A DNA stretch of 64,000 nucleotides from Piper betle (lineage: Eukaryota > Streptophyta > Magnoliopsida > Piperales > Piperaceae). The DNA lies in assembly GCA_033002965.1 (NCBI GenBank), contig JAURVB010012598.1:1-64000 (forward strand), in the 5' to 3' direction. Each line of letters starts with the position of its first letter. Within the stretch, counting starts at the first letter, position 1. Both the position numbers and the translations under genes were made by a program. This document shows positions 1 through 11,574 of this stretch, piece by piece. The notes under the pieces were generated by a model that had not been told where the DNA came from, ran no database searches, and was given only the letters and a program-made list of their open reading frames with translations.

Positions 1-1148
1 TCGCCTTTAGTGCCCTTTAAAACCACAAGTCTAGACATGCGTTGCAATGTAGTACTCGTGAACCTCCACACTTGTCCGGGTTTGAGGAACTCAAAGGCGG
101 AGTTGTCAGGATCCCTCGGGAATGAAACGGCCCGCACACCATTCTAGACCTCACTATCGACTCACACGTGCTAGCTCACATAGCACGGTAGATGGATTTC
201 CCTCATCCAATCTCTCACTGGAAATGCGAAAACTATACATATATATATAGGGATAGGTTGGGATTTATACAATAGGCCCGAAGGCATCGTGAGCTGTATC
301 TGAAGTTCGAAAACAAACTCGAGGGATCTCATCCTCGAGGGTTATTAATCCGGAAAATCGTTGGCTAAATGGCCTGAGTTAAGTGGGATCAGATAAAATG
401 CCACTTAACTCGTCTAGCACATGATAAATCGAATACACAATAGAGTAGCGTAAAAACAAAGAACGAGTCTTAAACGGACCTGGTAGAAGCTCCAAACAGG
501 TCCACGCGCCTAGGCGGTGAGTTCCTACATCGTACCTACACAATTAAGCTAAAAACTAACGCTCGCATGATGAATCGCCTTTAGTGCCCTTTGAAACCAC
601 AAGTCTAGACATGCGCTGCAATGCAGTACCCGATGAACCTCCACACTTCTTCGGGTTTGAGAAACTCAAAGGTGGAGTTGTCAGGATCCCTCGGGAATGA
701 AACGGCCCGCACACCATTCCAGAGCCCACTATCGACTCACACGTGCCAGCTCACGTAGCACGGTAGTCGGATTTCCCTCATCCAATCTCTCACTGAAAAC
801 GGGAAACTATACATATATATAGGGCTAGGTTGGGATTTATACAATAGGCCCGAAGGCATCGTGAGCTGGATCTGAAGTTCGAAAACAAACTCGAGGGATC
901 TCATTTTCGAGGGTTAATAATCCGGAAAATCATTGGCTAAATCGCCCGAGTTAGTGGGATCCAATAAAACGCCACTTAACTCGTCCTGCACATGATAAAT
1001 CAAATACACAATAGAGTAGCGTAAAAATAGAGAACGAGTCCTAAACGGACCTAGTAGAAGCTCCAAACGGGTCCACGCGCATAGGCGGCGAGCTCCTACA
1101 TCGTACATACACAATTAAGCTAAAAACTAACGCTCGCGATGATGAATC
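1..1148. repeat. 574-bp tandem duplication inside LTR-A
   Basis: The segment starting TCGCCTTTAGTGCCCTTT at 1 restarts at 575 and both copies run through the R/U5 core, the TATA-like stretch and the element edge near AAAACTAACGCTCGC. The copies differ by scattered substitutions and small indels. Other LTR-A copies carry this segment once, so the duplication is private to this copy. Confidence 0.9.
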
Positions 1149-2588
1149 ACACATCCTATAGCATGCACACGCAATCAACACAATCACGCATCAATCAACA
1201 CACATCAACCTATATCAATTCTAGCAAGTCTACTTGGGCTAGTTTGCATTAGATCATGATCATTACCTAGTTACCCTAATTAGTTTCTTAGCCTCCATTT
1301 TTAACACCACTCAATCAAACAAATTTTATATTTTATCCTTAATCAAATCTACATTTATATATATTATTATAACACACAATTCACCAATGCTACCATGCAA
1401 TTCTAATAATCAATACTTTCAAATAATTAAGTTAAAATAAATTATACCTTGCGTCGTCGAAAATCGGCGACGGCTAGGGTTTCCGTTTTGTGGCTCGAAA
1501 CTTGAATTCGGCACCTAGCGGCGTCCGAAGTCTGATCAGATTTAACCGGGTGTGTTTGGCGGATGATCCGGCGAATTTCCCACAAATCCAATATTTCCAG
1601 CAGTTTTCCGGCGAGTGTTGGCAGTTTTCCGGCGGATTCCGGCGGTTTTCCAACGATGATTCGGGACTGGGCAATCAGGGGGTCTATCGGCACCAGCTCG
1701 ACGAGCTTGGTCCGATGGTGGTGTCAAACAAAGCAGCCCGGACGGCGATGGCTGTCGGTGGTGGCTTTGAAAACGGGCGGCGGCGGCGGCGTGCTCCGAT
1801 CAGGGCTGCGGCCGGCCTCGACGGCGCTCGGGATGGTGGGGGAAATGTCGGCGACGGCAAGAGGGTGAGACTGGTGGTCACAGTGACGGCGACGGCGACC
1901 GAACGGCGGCAGAATCCGGCCCGAAGTGGCGACGGCCGAAGCGGCTTCGTGGCATCGCGGCGGCACACCGGCAGGCGATCGGTGGCCGGGGTCGGTCGTG
2001 GCGGCACGGCGACGGCACGGCAAGGCAGAGCTGCGTCGATTGGTGGTAGAGCGGCGTTGGCGGCGGTGGTGGTGGCAGCACACAACGGCGAGGGTTTGGT
2101 GTGAAGAAGGGTCAGGATGGAGAAGAAATGCTCTAATGGCAGTTTCGTAAATAAGTATTGACTCGATTCATACTCGAGTCAAAATAATAACTTGTTCGTA
2201 ATAAATTCTAGAAAAATTTCTAGAAAAATATGGAAAAATTCCATAAAATAAAACAAACACATCAACATCCAAATGACATGCTCTATAACTAATAACCCAC
2301 CCGAATATAATCCAACGCGTCCTAACGCGTTATTCGGCCTAAATCTATTTCTACGATCAAACATATTAAAAAAAAAATACTGCATACTTTCATATATTTT
2401 GATAACTCATATCACACCATCTTCTCGACGTTATCATTATATATTCAGGTACACCTGACTCTCATCGCTCATAACTCACGGCTTGCCTCGACTCAGCACG
2501 CGGTTCATGAAACTGACTCAACTCGAACCAACGGTTGAACCGACTGGTTCGGTAACGTAAAACCCTGACTCGAGTCACGGGTTTTACA
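1..2588 (-). mobile_element. LTR-A copy (subtype A1), cut by window start
   Basis: Long terminal repeat read on the minus strand. Its 5' edge is at the right, where GACTCGAGTCACGGGTTTTACA-type sequence ends at 2588 (TGTAAAACCC on the minus strand). From right to left it shows the LTR-A order: the TGACTCGAGTCA palindrome, AT-rich U3, the CTTGACTCG/CGAGTCAAG-type inverted repeat near 2160-2182, a GC-rich block (about 1480-2100), AT-rich DNA, then the conserved R/U5 core. The 3' end lies left of the window. It is closest to the LTR at 37020-43017: the GC block near 1640-1720 is the reverse complement of that near 40960-41040. The long open frames at 1490-2104 (+) and 1684-2085 (-) fall in the GC block and I do not regard them as genes. 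Confidence 0.85.
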
Positions 2589-2590
2589 TA

Positions 2591-2995
2591 CAATATGTGA
2601 ATCATGTAGTGAGAGGCATTGTACAAAGCTCCGTTTATAAATAAATGTTGCTTTCATATGATGATTAATAATTATAGGTAATCAATCTAGTATGTAGTCA
2701 ATAATAATATTTATCTACAATTTTAAATTGAAGGGTGAAGCTGTAATATTATTTGAGTTGCTAATAAGAAGTAAAAATTTTAAAGTAAATATTCAATTAG
2801 TAACTTCCTTACCGGGAGTAAAATTGTAATAATATTTAAAAACATGTGGCAAAATTACAATATGTGAATCCTGTAGTGAGAAGCATTGTACAAAGCTCCT
2901 TTTGTAAATAAATGTTGCTTTCATATGATGATTAATAATTATAGGTAATCAATCTAGTATCTAGTCAATAATAATATTTATCTACGATTTTAAAT
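2591..2995. repeat. 267-bp direct repeat next to LTR-A edge
   Basis: CAATATGTGAATC starts at 2591 and again at 2858, with about 135 near-identical bases each (GTAGTGAGA.GCATTGTACAAAGCTCC, then TAATAATTATAGGTAATCAATC). The first copy begins two bases after the LTR-A edge. This is probably a duplication in the pre-insertion target DNA. No coding signal. Confidence 0.8.
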
Positions 2996-4862
2996 TTATT
3001 TTGAGTAAATAAGTAATATTATGTTTATTATTATATTATATTATAAAGTCAAGTTCGAGGTCAAGCTACGAGTTGATTTTGAGCCGAGTTTGAATTATAA
3101 CTGAGTCGAGTCAAGTCAAATACTGCCTTGTTTAAGCTCGATTCGTACAATTCGAGTTTAAGTTGAAGAATTTAAATGTCAAGTTTCGAGTCAAGGCGAG
3201 CCAAATAAACGCCAAATACTCACGAGCTGGCTCGCTCAATAAACAGCCCATGACTATTTTAATCTAAAAGCTAGTTATCAAAATTAGGATTTTTCATTAA
3301 ATTTATATATAACACATCTATTTTACGATGGTGTGAAACTAACACTACAAAATCAAAAGTCAAAATTACTTCAACGGAATTATATGATCTTATAATGAAA
3401 AACTACTTACACATCTTTGGAAAACACACAAAAAAAATGGCGGCCAAGTCATCACTATTTCCCTCATTACACAAGTCATCCTTCCATAAAATACACTCCA
3501 TTCCATATCATCATTCCATTAAATAAAAAATTAACCCGCCATTCATGAGTACAACTATTTTTCACTTCGTACACTTTCATATGTTCATTGATGGTATTTT
3601 GGGACCCATTTTTAATATTTCCTATGTCGAGGGAACTATATTTTACAAACATCATATTTAAGAATTTTCTAGTAGACCCCGACCAAGTAATTTACCCTAA
3701 AGGTAATTTCGTCACATTGCACGTTTATATATGCAATTTATACACAGCAAGTTGTCAAATTAGAAATTTCCTTTTTGCAACGACAAATGTCCAAAAGGAA
3801 GGCATGTAGACAAAACTCGCCAAAAATATTTAAATTGTAGGAATCATGGAAAATATTTTTAGCTACATGAAATGTTTACTACTTTCCTTACCCCAAACTA
3901 CACTCTGTAAAAGTTATATTTCATTTTTCTTTCTAAATAAGTTTAGACCATTAACTCATTTACCAATCTTAAAATAACGTCTGAAACTAAAGGACATGGT
4001 CAAAAGATTTTCACGAGATAGAGCTTTCGGCAATCCCACATGAGTGTAATCTCTAGTGATGGACAAATTGGAAAAATTCAAATGCTCATATGAAGGATGT
4101 CGACCCCTGTCTGTCTCCATGAATCCATGAACGAGACGAAAATGATTACTGATATGGTGGACAACATCGACTCCATTTGGCAACTCGTCCGGCAAGGATT
4201 GATCTTTTATTTAAAAGTCAACCATTTTTAGAGTATTTTATAATAACTTAAAAGTATGACATCAGACTAAGTGATCCCCTTAAATTCCATCTCCTTCAAT
4301 TTCTTATTAAAAACACCAATAAAAGGAAAAAATTGTTTGAAGAGATTTTACATCTGATCTTTACATCATAACTAACTCTTTATAAATTATAACTAAGAAA
4401 TGTTCATAATCTTTACACTTTTTTATGCCAACCAAATAAAGCCTCGGAAGGCACATCCGAAACTAACCAAACAGCTAATCAAGGTTCACACTTGCAAACA
4501 GACCTTTGGATCATGAACATTTTGATTTTTCAAATCAAACTGATGACATTCTTCGTCCCCAAATTCATCAAAACAAATTGAAGCATAAAAATGTTTTAAC
4601 ATGAGATGATCCCTTTTCAAGCTGATAGACAAATCCCTACGTTGCAGTAGTTGGCCAAGCTCAAAAACATTTAAAAGTTACCGAAAATTACTTCATTTAA
4701 CCACCCAAATAACCTACCAGCAAAAAACAATTTGCATGACAACCAGCCTTGGTTTCAAAACATGGTGGCCAAAATTTTCAATTTAACAAATTCTGTCAGA
4801 ACATCCATTTTCACAGCGGAAGATGTAAATGGCACATTCTACTCACATGATTGTTTTTCCAG
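2996..4862. other. AT-rich region without a recognisable gene
   Basis: About 1.9 kb of AT-rich sequence. A degenerate stretch at 3040-3250 is rich in GAGCTCG/GAGTCGAG-like words (for example CACGAGCTGGCTCGCTCAAT), a style seen in many plant intergenic repeats; I cannot assign it to a family. The longest frames (3588-3809 +, 3956-4195 -) show no domain I recognise. Confidence 0.5.
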
Positions 4863-5494
4863 ATAGCGGCAAATCGACTCGGGGAACGTCAAGCGTTCGT
4901 GGGGCAATTCTGGAGTCGTGGTGGTGAGACGGTGACTAGGGTTGGTTAGGGCAGCATGGCAACGACACTGTAGGGTGCGGTGACATCGATCAACAACAGT
5001 GTAGCGTCGACGACAACGGCAGTGACAAACATAGGGGTGGTGAGGGTTTGGGGGTGAGGAAGAGAAGTGTCGGGAGGAAGAAGAAATACTTCGGTGGCAA
5101 ACTCATAAATACGTATTGACTCGACTCATACTCGGGTCAAAAATAATAACTAACATGTAATAAATCCTTAAAAAATTCTAGAAAAATATGGAAAAATTCT
5201 ATAAAATATATTACACACCATAACACACACAATGACAAGTTCTATAACTAATAACCCACCCAGACTGCCTTATAACACGTCCTAATGTATTATTCGGCCT
5301 ATAACTATTTCTATGATCAAATACATAAAAATAAAAAGTACTGTATATTTTTATATATTTTGATAACTCATCTCTTATCCTTTCGACGTTATCATCATAT
5401 ATTTAGGTACACTTGACCCGCATCACTCATAACTTACGACTGGCCTCAACTCAACACGTGGTTCATGAAATTGACTTGAGTCACAGGTTTTACA
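4863..5494 (-). mobile_element. LTR-A fragment in inverted orientation beside a gag element
   Basis: The right edge ...TTGACTTGAGTCACAGGTTTTACA (to 5494) is the 5' tip of a minus-strand LTR-A. Leftward come the conserved AACTAATAACCCACCC block, the inverted repeat near 5117-5137 and part of the GC-rich block, then the copy is truncated near 4863. The next bases to the right are a primer binding site and a plus-strand gag, so this LTR points the wrong way for the element it adjoins. CpG content is lower than in the GC block of younger copies. Confidence 0.75.
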
Positions 5495-5512
5495 ATATCA
5501 GAGCAACTCTCG
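5495..5512 (+). other. Primer binding site, tRNA-iMet type (degenerate)
   Basis: ATATCAGAGC directly after the LTR tip matches the core of the TGGTATCAGAGC site used by plant retrotransposons primed by initiator tRNA-Met; the leading TGG is altered. It marks the start of the internal region of the plus-strand element that follows. Confidence 0.65.
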
Positions 5513-5676
5513 GTCAATTAAGTTGGAAGATATTTTCATACATGATGTGTGTGCAAAGACTACTCTAAGTCCAATTGGCAGGTATATATTTCTATCCTTG
5601 TCTTTGATTTACAGATTTGTCACCAATAGGTAGTGTGATAGTATTTTCTAGATTGGATCAGTGAATAGGGGTAATC

Positions 5677-7077
5677 ATGGTAAGAACTCGAAGTACTAGG
5701 AACAAAGCCCCATCACCTCCTTCTCCCAGGTAAGCTAGCTCTACTCATGCTCACGGCGAGATGATGTCTAGCCGATCTAGAGCCACACCACCACCAAGAA
5801 ATCCCAATGAGCCATGCTCGGTAAGCCACCGCAGCAGGATCCATCATAGTGGAAGCCGCCGTAGGGTTAGAAGCAGTTAGACTGAAATTGAGGTTGTCAT
5901 TGCACAATTGGCAAAGGTAGAAATGCAGATGCAATAGAGTTAGGAGGAATTTCGAAGAGAACTACGACAAATAGATCTCACCATAACATGAACAAGGAAG
6001 AAAATAGCTAGGGAAGACGAGGCATGAGGGGAGCCTGCACTTCCCATGGGTCCTCTGCCACCACCTCCTCCTCCATCGCCACATAAGGGGACCACTCCTA
6101 CAACAAGTCCACCGGTCACTTTACTTCTAGCAGGAAGGGGTACAAAGGGTAATGGACCTACAGGAAATGGCAGTGGACAGATAGATTCCCCAAGGTTTGG
6201 CAATACTCCTATAGGGGTAGTATCACCATTTCCACAATTTGAGATGGGAGAAGGAACAAGTAGATCAACAGGTGATAGAAATCTCAGATTGTGGCAATAT
6301 GAGCAATTCGTGAAAAATGGAGGACACCCATACATGGGGAAGGTAGATGCAGAAGAAGCTTTCTTGTAGATTTTATCAACCGTTGGCGTATTAGGAAGTA
6401 TACCATGTCTGATGGAGCACCACGTACGGATTATTGCAGGAGCATTCTAGGATGAGGCTAGAATATGGTGGGACTCAGTCATGGCCTACATTTTTGCAGA
6501 CATGCAACGTTAGGATGTGTGACATGGGATGAATTCAAAGCTGAGTTTGATGGAAAATATTTTCCTCCTAATGTAAGGAAGAGGAAGGAAAGTGATTTTC
6601 TGACACTTAAACTGGGACCCATGAGTGTGGCACAGTATGAGGCCCAATTCAGAGCAATGGAAACATTTGCATCAGATTTAGTACCAACAGAACGATGAAG
6701 AGTTGAGCGCTATTATGAAGTTCTACACTATAAGATTCATCTAGCACCTATTGATAGGAGATTTGCCACTTTTGGGGATGTAGTGGGAGCTGCAAGCGTA
6801 GCTGAATGAATCTTGGCTACCCGATCCCGTAGAGACCATTAACAATATCAATTGGATCAGGGGATACAACAAAGATCTAATAGATGCCCCAATTATAATG
6901 AGAGCCATGGATGGATGAGTTTAGGAGAACAGACACCCAACATCTTAGAACAGTGGACGCCATCATGGAGGAATATGTGGAGCAGGTACATATGCATGCT
7001 TCAGATGTGATCAATCAGGATATCGAACACTAGAATGTTTGACTACTCAGTGCCAATAGCCAGCCCTTCCGATACGC
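5677..7077 (+). pseudogene. Chromovirus-type gag remnant, no pol
   Basis: Broken gag (capsid/nucleocapsid) of a Ty3/gypsy element. The ATG at 5677 opens MVRTRSTRNKAP, followed by several stops and frame changes. The recognisable capsid region lies at about 6290-6700, with WWDSV and then EFKAEFDGKYFP, the usual 'WWE...EEFKxxFxxKYFP' pattern of plant chromovirus gag. A zinc-knuckle relic at about 6990-7040 keeps CFRC and a final Cys, but the expected His is Tyr. No protease, reverse transcriptase or integrase follows: after about 300 bp the polypurine tract and 3' LTR begin. It is therefore a deletion derivative that could only have moved with proteins from another element. Family assignment is from motifs only. 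Confidence 0.8.
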
Positions 7078-7437
7078 CACAATGACTAATGCTTCTAGCT
7101 AGCCCTTTGCAAGAGCAAAGAGACCACCAAAACCAAGGACAGGGACAAAGAGGTAGTGGTCAGCCGTCACCAAGATGGCAACAAAGGGGTTCAAATTAGA
7201 GAGCAATGATGGCACTATGACAAGACAAGATAGCCGGTCTTGAATCAGAGAGGAATGCAGATAACACCACCAGTCGAATCGCCCACCTTGGTACCACCAT
7301 GGGCAGTGGGGATGGACACCACCACAATTATTGAAGCACTGGGTGATACGATAGACATGACAGATATGAACGCAATCCACTTTAGATTTCAGATTTAGTA
7401 GATAGCTATGAGAGTGAAGCCTCCTTAATTTAAAATT

Positions 7438-7469
7438 TTGAGGATGAAATTTTTATAAGGAGGGAAGGT
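7438..7469 (+). other. 3' end and polypurine tract of the gag-only element
   Basis: TTTTGAGGATGAAATTTTT then ATAAGGAGGGAAGGT directly precedes TGTAAAACCC at 7470. The same motif, in reverse complement, ends the chromovirus copy at 35337-35370, so the two elements share their 3' replication signals. Confidence 0.8.
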
Positions 7470-8440
7470 TGTAAAACCCGTGACCCGAATCAGTGTTTTA
7501 TAGTCTAAACCAATTGATTCGAATGCTATTTTCAATCGAGTCAATTTCAAAACACACATACTGAGCCAAGGCCGATCGTGTGTTTTGAACCAGGAGGGGT
7601 CATGCGTGCCCAAGTATATGATGATAACGTCAGTGAGATAGTGGAAAAATGAGTTATCGGAATATATAAGAGCACACCCAAATTTTTTTCATTTTAGTAT
7701 TAGACCATAGAATTATGTTTAAGCTAAATAATGTATTAGGACATGTTACGGAGCAGTTTGGGTGAGTTATTAGTTATAGAGCATGTCATTGTGATGTTTT
7801 GGTGTGTATTAAATTTTTATGGGATTTTCCGCTATTTTTCTCAATTTTTTAAAAGATTTATTATGAGTTAATTATTGTTTTTAACTCAAGTCGAACTCGA
7901 GTCAAGTTTTATTTATGAAATAGCTACCAAACCATTTCTTCCCCTCAACGCTTCTCTTCATCCCCCAAACCCATGCCACTCCTCTGCTTGTTGCCACCAA
8001 CACCACCCCGCTGCCAATCAACGCCAACGAGCCCCACCAACACCATCGCCGTGCCGCACCCTAGCACCGAGCTCCTATCGCTGATTCTACCACTAGTGAC
8101 TCTCATCGCCAGCGACTCTCACCGCTGGCGATTTTTGCTGCGTCATCCAATCACCGCCTCGAAGTCACCAACCCTTTGACAACCTTCCCCGACCAAAGTG
8201 GAACCCAGTGCCGCCCATCCAGGCAGGATCTCATCACCCCACCACTGACAGCCCTTTTTTACCCTATTCTGGTGAGCTACTGCCTTTGCGACCTCGTCGA
8301 CGTCATAAACACGTCGAGCTCATCAAGCCGGTGCCAACATCACCCCATACCACCACCATCTCACCGCTTAGCTGCCGACGACAACAGTCTTTGAAAAACT
8401 GCCAGAATGCCACCAGAAAACCATGGAAACTGTAATGGGC
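7470..8440 (+). mobile_element. 3' LTR-A of the gag-only element, truncated
   Basis: Starts TGTAAAACCCGTGACCCG and follows the LTR-A order through the AACTCAAGTCGAACTCGAGTCAAG inverted repeat (about 7880-7905) and a GC-rich block that has lost many CpGs (7940-8400). It ends near GAAAAACTGCCAG/CCAGAAAACC, where TRIM sequence begins. The R/U5 half is absent here. Overlapping frames at 7875-8435 are shadows of the GC block. Confidence 0.8.
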
Positions 8441-8454
8441 TAGGTCAAGCAAAG

Positions 8455-8669
8455 TGTAACGACCCAGCCCAAAGTACAACGTAATGGGCTAAGTCATTTC
8501 TTTAAAATGGATACCTCGAAAGTTAAAGATACCCAGCCCAAAGTACAACGTAATGGGCTAAGTCATTTCTTTAAAATGGGTACCTCAAAAGTTAAAGATC
8601 TATAGTCCATTCCTACTTATAAATAGGATCTTCTCCCAGTAGGTATTAGATGTGGGACTAAATAATAAC
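8455..8669 (-). mobile_element. TRIM LTR fragment with internal 69-bp duplication
   Basis: TGTAACGACCCAGCCC at 8455 starts a minus-oriented TRIM LTR. Its first part repeats after 69 bp (CCCAGCCCAAAGTACAAC at 8463 and again at 8532), and the LTR then stops at GTGGGACTAA near 8669, short of its end. The preceding bases GTCAAGCAAAG recur at 8728-8738 in front of the next TRIM, so a flanking piece was copied with it. Confidence 0.75.
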
Positions 8670-8738
8670 CCCTGTACCAATCATGTGATGCATGAATGCA
8701 GTGAAGAACTATATAAAATCACAATCAGTCAAGCAAAG

Positions 8739-9624
8739 TGTAACGACCCAGCCCAAAGTACAACGTAATGGGCTAAGTCATTTCTTTAAAATGGGTACCT
8801 CAAAAGTTAAAGATCTATAGTCCATTCCTATTTATAAACAGGATCTTCTCCCAGTAGGTATTAGATGTGGGACTAAGTTGAGGGATCTCACAATCCACCC
8901 ACCTTAGGAAATTTCATCCCCGAAATTTCTATACTCAATGGGCTATTAGGTCCATTCTGACATGTCCATTTTGATATTATGGGCTATCAAGTCCATTCTG
9001 ACATGTCCATCTTTTGCTGTCAGGTCTATTCTGACATATCCATTTTAATATTATGGGCTGTCAGGTTCATTCTGACATGTCCATCTTTGGCTGTCAGGTC
9101 CGTTCTGGCATATCCATTCTCCCACCATCTAATACGAAACCAGGTCGGCTCTTATACTATTTGTTACGACCCAGCCCAAAGTGCAACGTAATGGGCTAAG
9201 TCACTTCTTTAAAATGGGTACCCCGAAAGTTAAATATCTATAGTCCATTCCCACTTATAGACAGGATCTTCTCCCAGTAGGTATTAGATGTGGGACTAGG
9301 TTGATGGATCTCACAATCCACCCACCTTAGGAAATTTCGTCCCCGAAATTTCTATACTTAATGGGCTATTAGGTCCATTCTGACATGTCCATTTTTGACT
9401 GTCAGGTCCATTCTGACATATACATTCTCCCACCATCTAATACGGAACCTGGTCGGCTCTGATACCATTTGTAACGATCCAGCCCAAATTGCAACGTAAT
9501 GGGCTAAGTCATTTCTTTAAAATCGGTACCCCCAAAAGTTAAAGATCTATAGTCCCTTCCCACTTATAAACATGATCTTCTCCCAGTAGGTATTAGATGT
9601 GGGACGAAGTTAAGGGATCTTACA
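8739..9624 (-). mobile_element. TRIM with three LTRs and two internal domains
   Basis: Terminal-repeat retrotransposon in miniature. LTRs of 154-155 bp lie at 8739-8892, 9162-9315 and 9470-9624; each is TG...CA on either strand, and in sense orientation runs from TGTGAGATCCCTCAAC to GGCTGGGTCGTTACA. Internal domains are 8893-9161 (269 bp) and 9316-9469 (154 bp). Next to each LTR 3' edge is the complement of TGGTATCAGAGCC (tRNA-iMet primer site), and next to each 5' edge a GGTGGGTGGAT purine tract. The whole unit is flanked by CAAAG (8734-8738 and 9625-9629), a 5-bp target-site duplication. No protein domain is encoded. Confidence 0.88.
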
Positions 9625-11574
9625 CAAAGTACACAACAAGGCATGTGCAATCAGATAATACACATGGTTATTAACATAACTTGTGTATTGGTAATAGCTT
9701 AGCCCTTATTATCTCTTTCTTACACACCAACGTGGTAACTGATGCATGTATTCTAAATCCAAGTGCATCTACTCATCATTTCATCATTCTGATAGATGAT
9801 AACATCAATTACGTCAAAATCTCAACCAAGGGCATCTAATTCACACAATTACAAGCAACTCAAAAATCATACAATAACTAACTCACGTATTCACCCTAAT
9901 TCCAATTTAGTATTTACTACTATTATACGACCATCCTCACAACGTGAAAATTTAGTCTTCAAAACTTATCAATATGACTCCATTAACATCTAATTTCAAA
10001 TCTAGTAATTCTAGTTACACCTCGGTCATTGCATTCTTAGTCAACTATAGCATTAATATAATTCACTTTCAAATTGCACGTATAGCCTTATCAATGCTAT
10101 TCATGAAAACATTCCTTTTCAAAATAACTCACATCCAATCATGACATTCAATTATTAATCAAGTCGCATAGTTTATAAAATTAATACTTAATTTTACATT
10201 TTCCCTCATTCTTTGCAACACAAAATTTTCATCAATCAAGTATCATAATTTAATCATGCTATGCTATCCACAATCATGGATTAAAATCAAATCAATCGGC
10301 AGCAACAAACCCCTAATGTTGGCGCCAAAAGTGGCGACGATGATGTCGGTGGCAACCGTGGCAGCTGGTGTCGGCATGGCTGTAGTTCGGCCAAGGAAGG
10401 AATCAGCTGGGCTGGGACTGGAACATGTGGCTTGGACGTGACAAGGGTGGACCGGGGCTGCTCCAGCAGGCCTATGACTGGCGGGCGGCGACAATGGCCG
10501 GCCTCTGGCAAAATCACCACAAATCGGTGACTATGGGTGTGGTGGTGGTGCTATGAGGATGAGGGACAAGGAGTAGACTAGCTTGGTGGGGAGGAGACAT
10601 TCGGAATGAGATCACCCCACTGGCAGCCAGCGATACAGCTTGCGGCGGTGGTGGCTGCTGCTAAAAACAGCCCCGGCTAGGGCAGGGGGAGGCTGTATGA
10701 GGAAGTAGGGGAAGGGTCTTGTCGTGTTAGGGATAGGTGGTAGTTGTGAAAGGAAGATCTGGTCGATGGCAAGGGTGGCAGTGGCAACAGCACATGCAAA
10801 GCGGTGACCTTGGTTTGCTGTGCATGTGGTTCTCTAGGCCTGGGAAAGGTTGGAAATTAGGGGAAAGGGCTACGGAAGGTTGCTGGAGGTTACTGCCAAG
10901 GTCAGATACCGGCGGCGATGCCTACAAGGTGGGCAGCAGTAGGCTGTGAGGAGAGAAAACAGGATGAAATGATTAGGGATAGGAGGAAAGAAGTGGGTGG
11001 GGGTGAGGCGATGGCGACAGGCCTGGCCAGCAGCTGCGCTGGCCGGCAACGGTGTGGCCAGCAGTGGGCAGCATGGCAAACAGAGGGTGAAGGGTGGAGG
11101 AAGAAACAGAGTCTAGGAGAAGAGCGGGTTGGGTGGGAGAAAAAACTTGACTCTATCCCGACTCAAGTCAATCTTATGAAATAAATTCTAAAAATATATA
11201 AAATAAATATGATAAAGTAAAAATAAAATAAAATATGCTCAATAAAATAAAATGATATGCTCTATACCTATTAACCTACCCAAAACTAATAAATAACATG
11301 TCCTTAAGTGTTAAACAACCTAAAACTTATTAGACTATCTAATACTAAAATAAATTAAAAAATTTGGGTGTACTCTTATATATTCTGATAACTCATCATG
11401 CTGTTATCTTACTGAAGTTATTATCATATATTTGGGCACACTTGACCTCGTGGTTCATAACACACAACTGGCGTCGGCTCAGTACGCATGTTCTCAGACT
11501 AACTCGACTCTAACCGATGGCTGAACTGATTAGTTCACGAGTATAAAACTTTGACTCAGATTGCAGGTTTTGCA
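9625..11574 (-). mobile_element. LTR-A, 3' LTR of the first non-coding element
   Basis: Minus-oriented LTR-A remnant ending at the right in GATTGCAGGTTTTGCA (TGCAAAACC instead of TGTAAAACC). It contains a GC block (about 10310-11120) that is diverged from other copies and an AT-rich middle. The left part is poorly conserved and abuts the TRIM at its CAAAG duplication. The right edge meets the purine tract AGGAGGGAAG (minus strand), so it is the 3' LTR of the internal region at 11575-14668. The frames at 10256-11184 are GC-block shadows. Confidence 0.7.

Noticed and set aside
1490..2104. 204-codon open frame on the plus strand
   Set aside because: It lies in the GC-rich block of a minus-oriented LTR-A, overlaps long frames on the other strand, begins and ends arbitrarily, and is not kept in other copies. 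GC-rich DNA has few stop codons.
3956..4195. 79-codon minus frame
   Set aside because: No recognisable domain, no supporting context, and within the length expected by chance.
9007..9480. tRNA gene suggested by GGTATCAGAGCC-like words
   Set aside because: Only about 13-18 bases match the tRNA 3' end and they stand right at LTR edges: primer binding sites, not tRNA genes.
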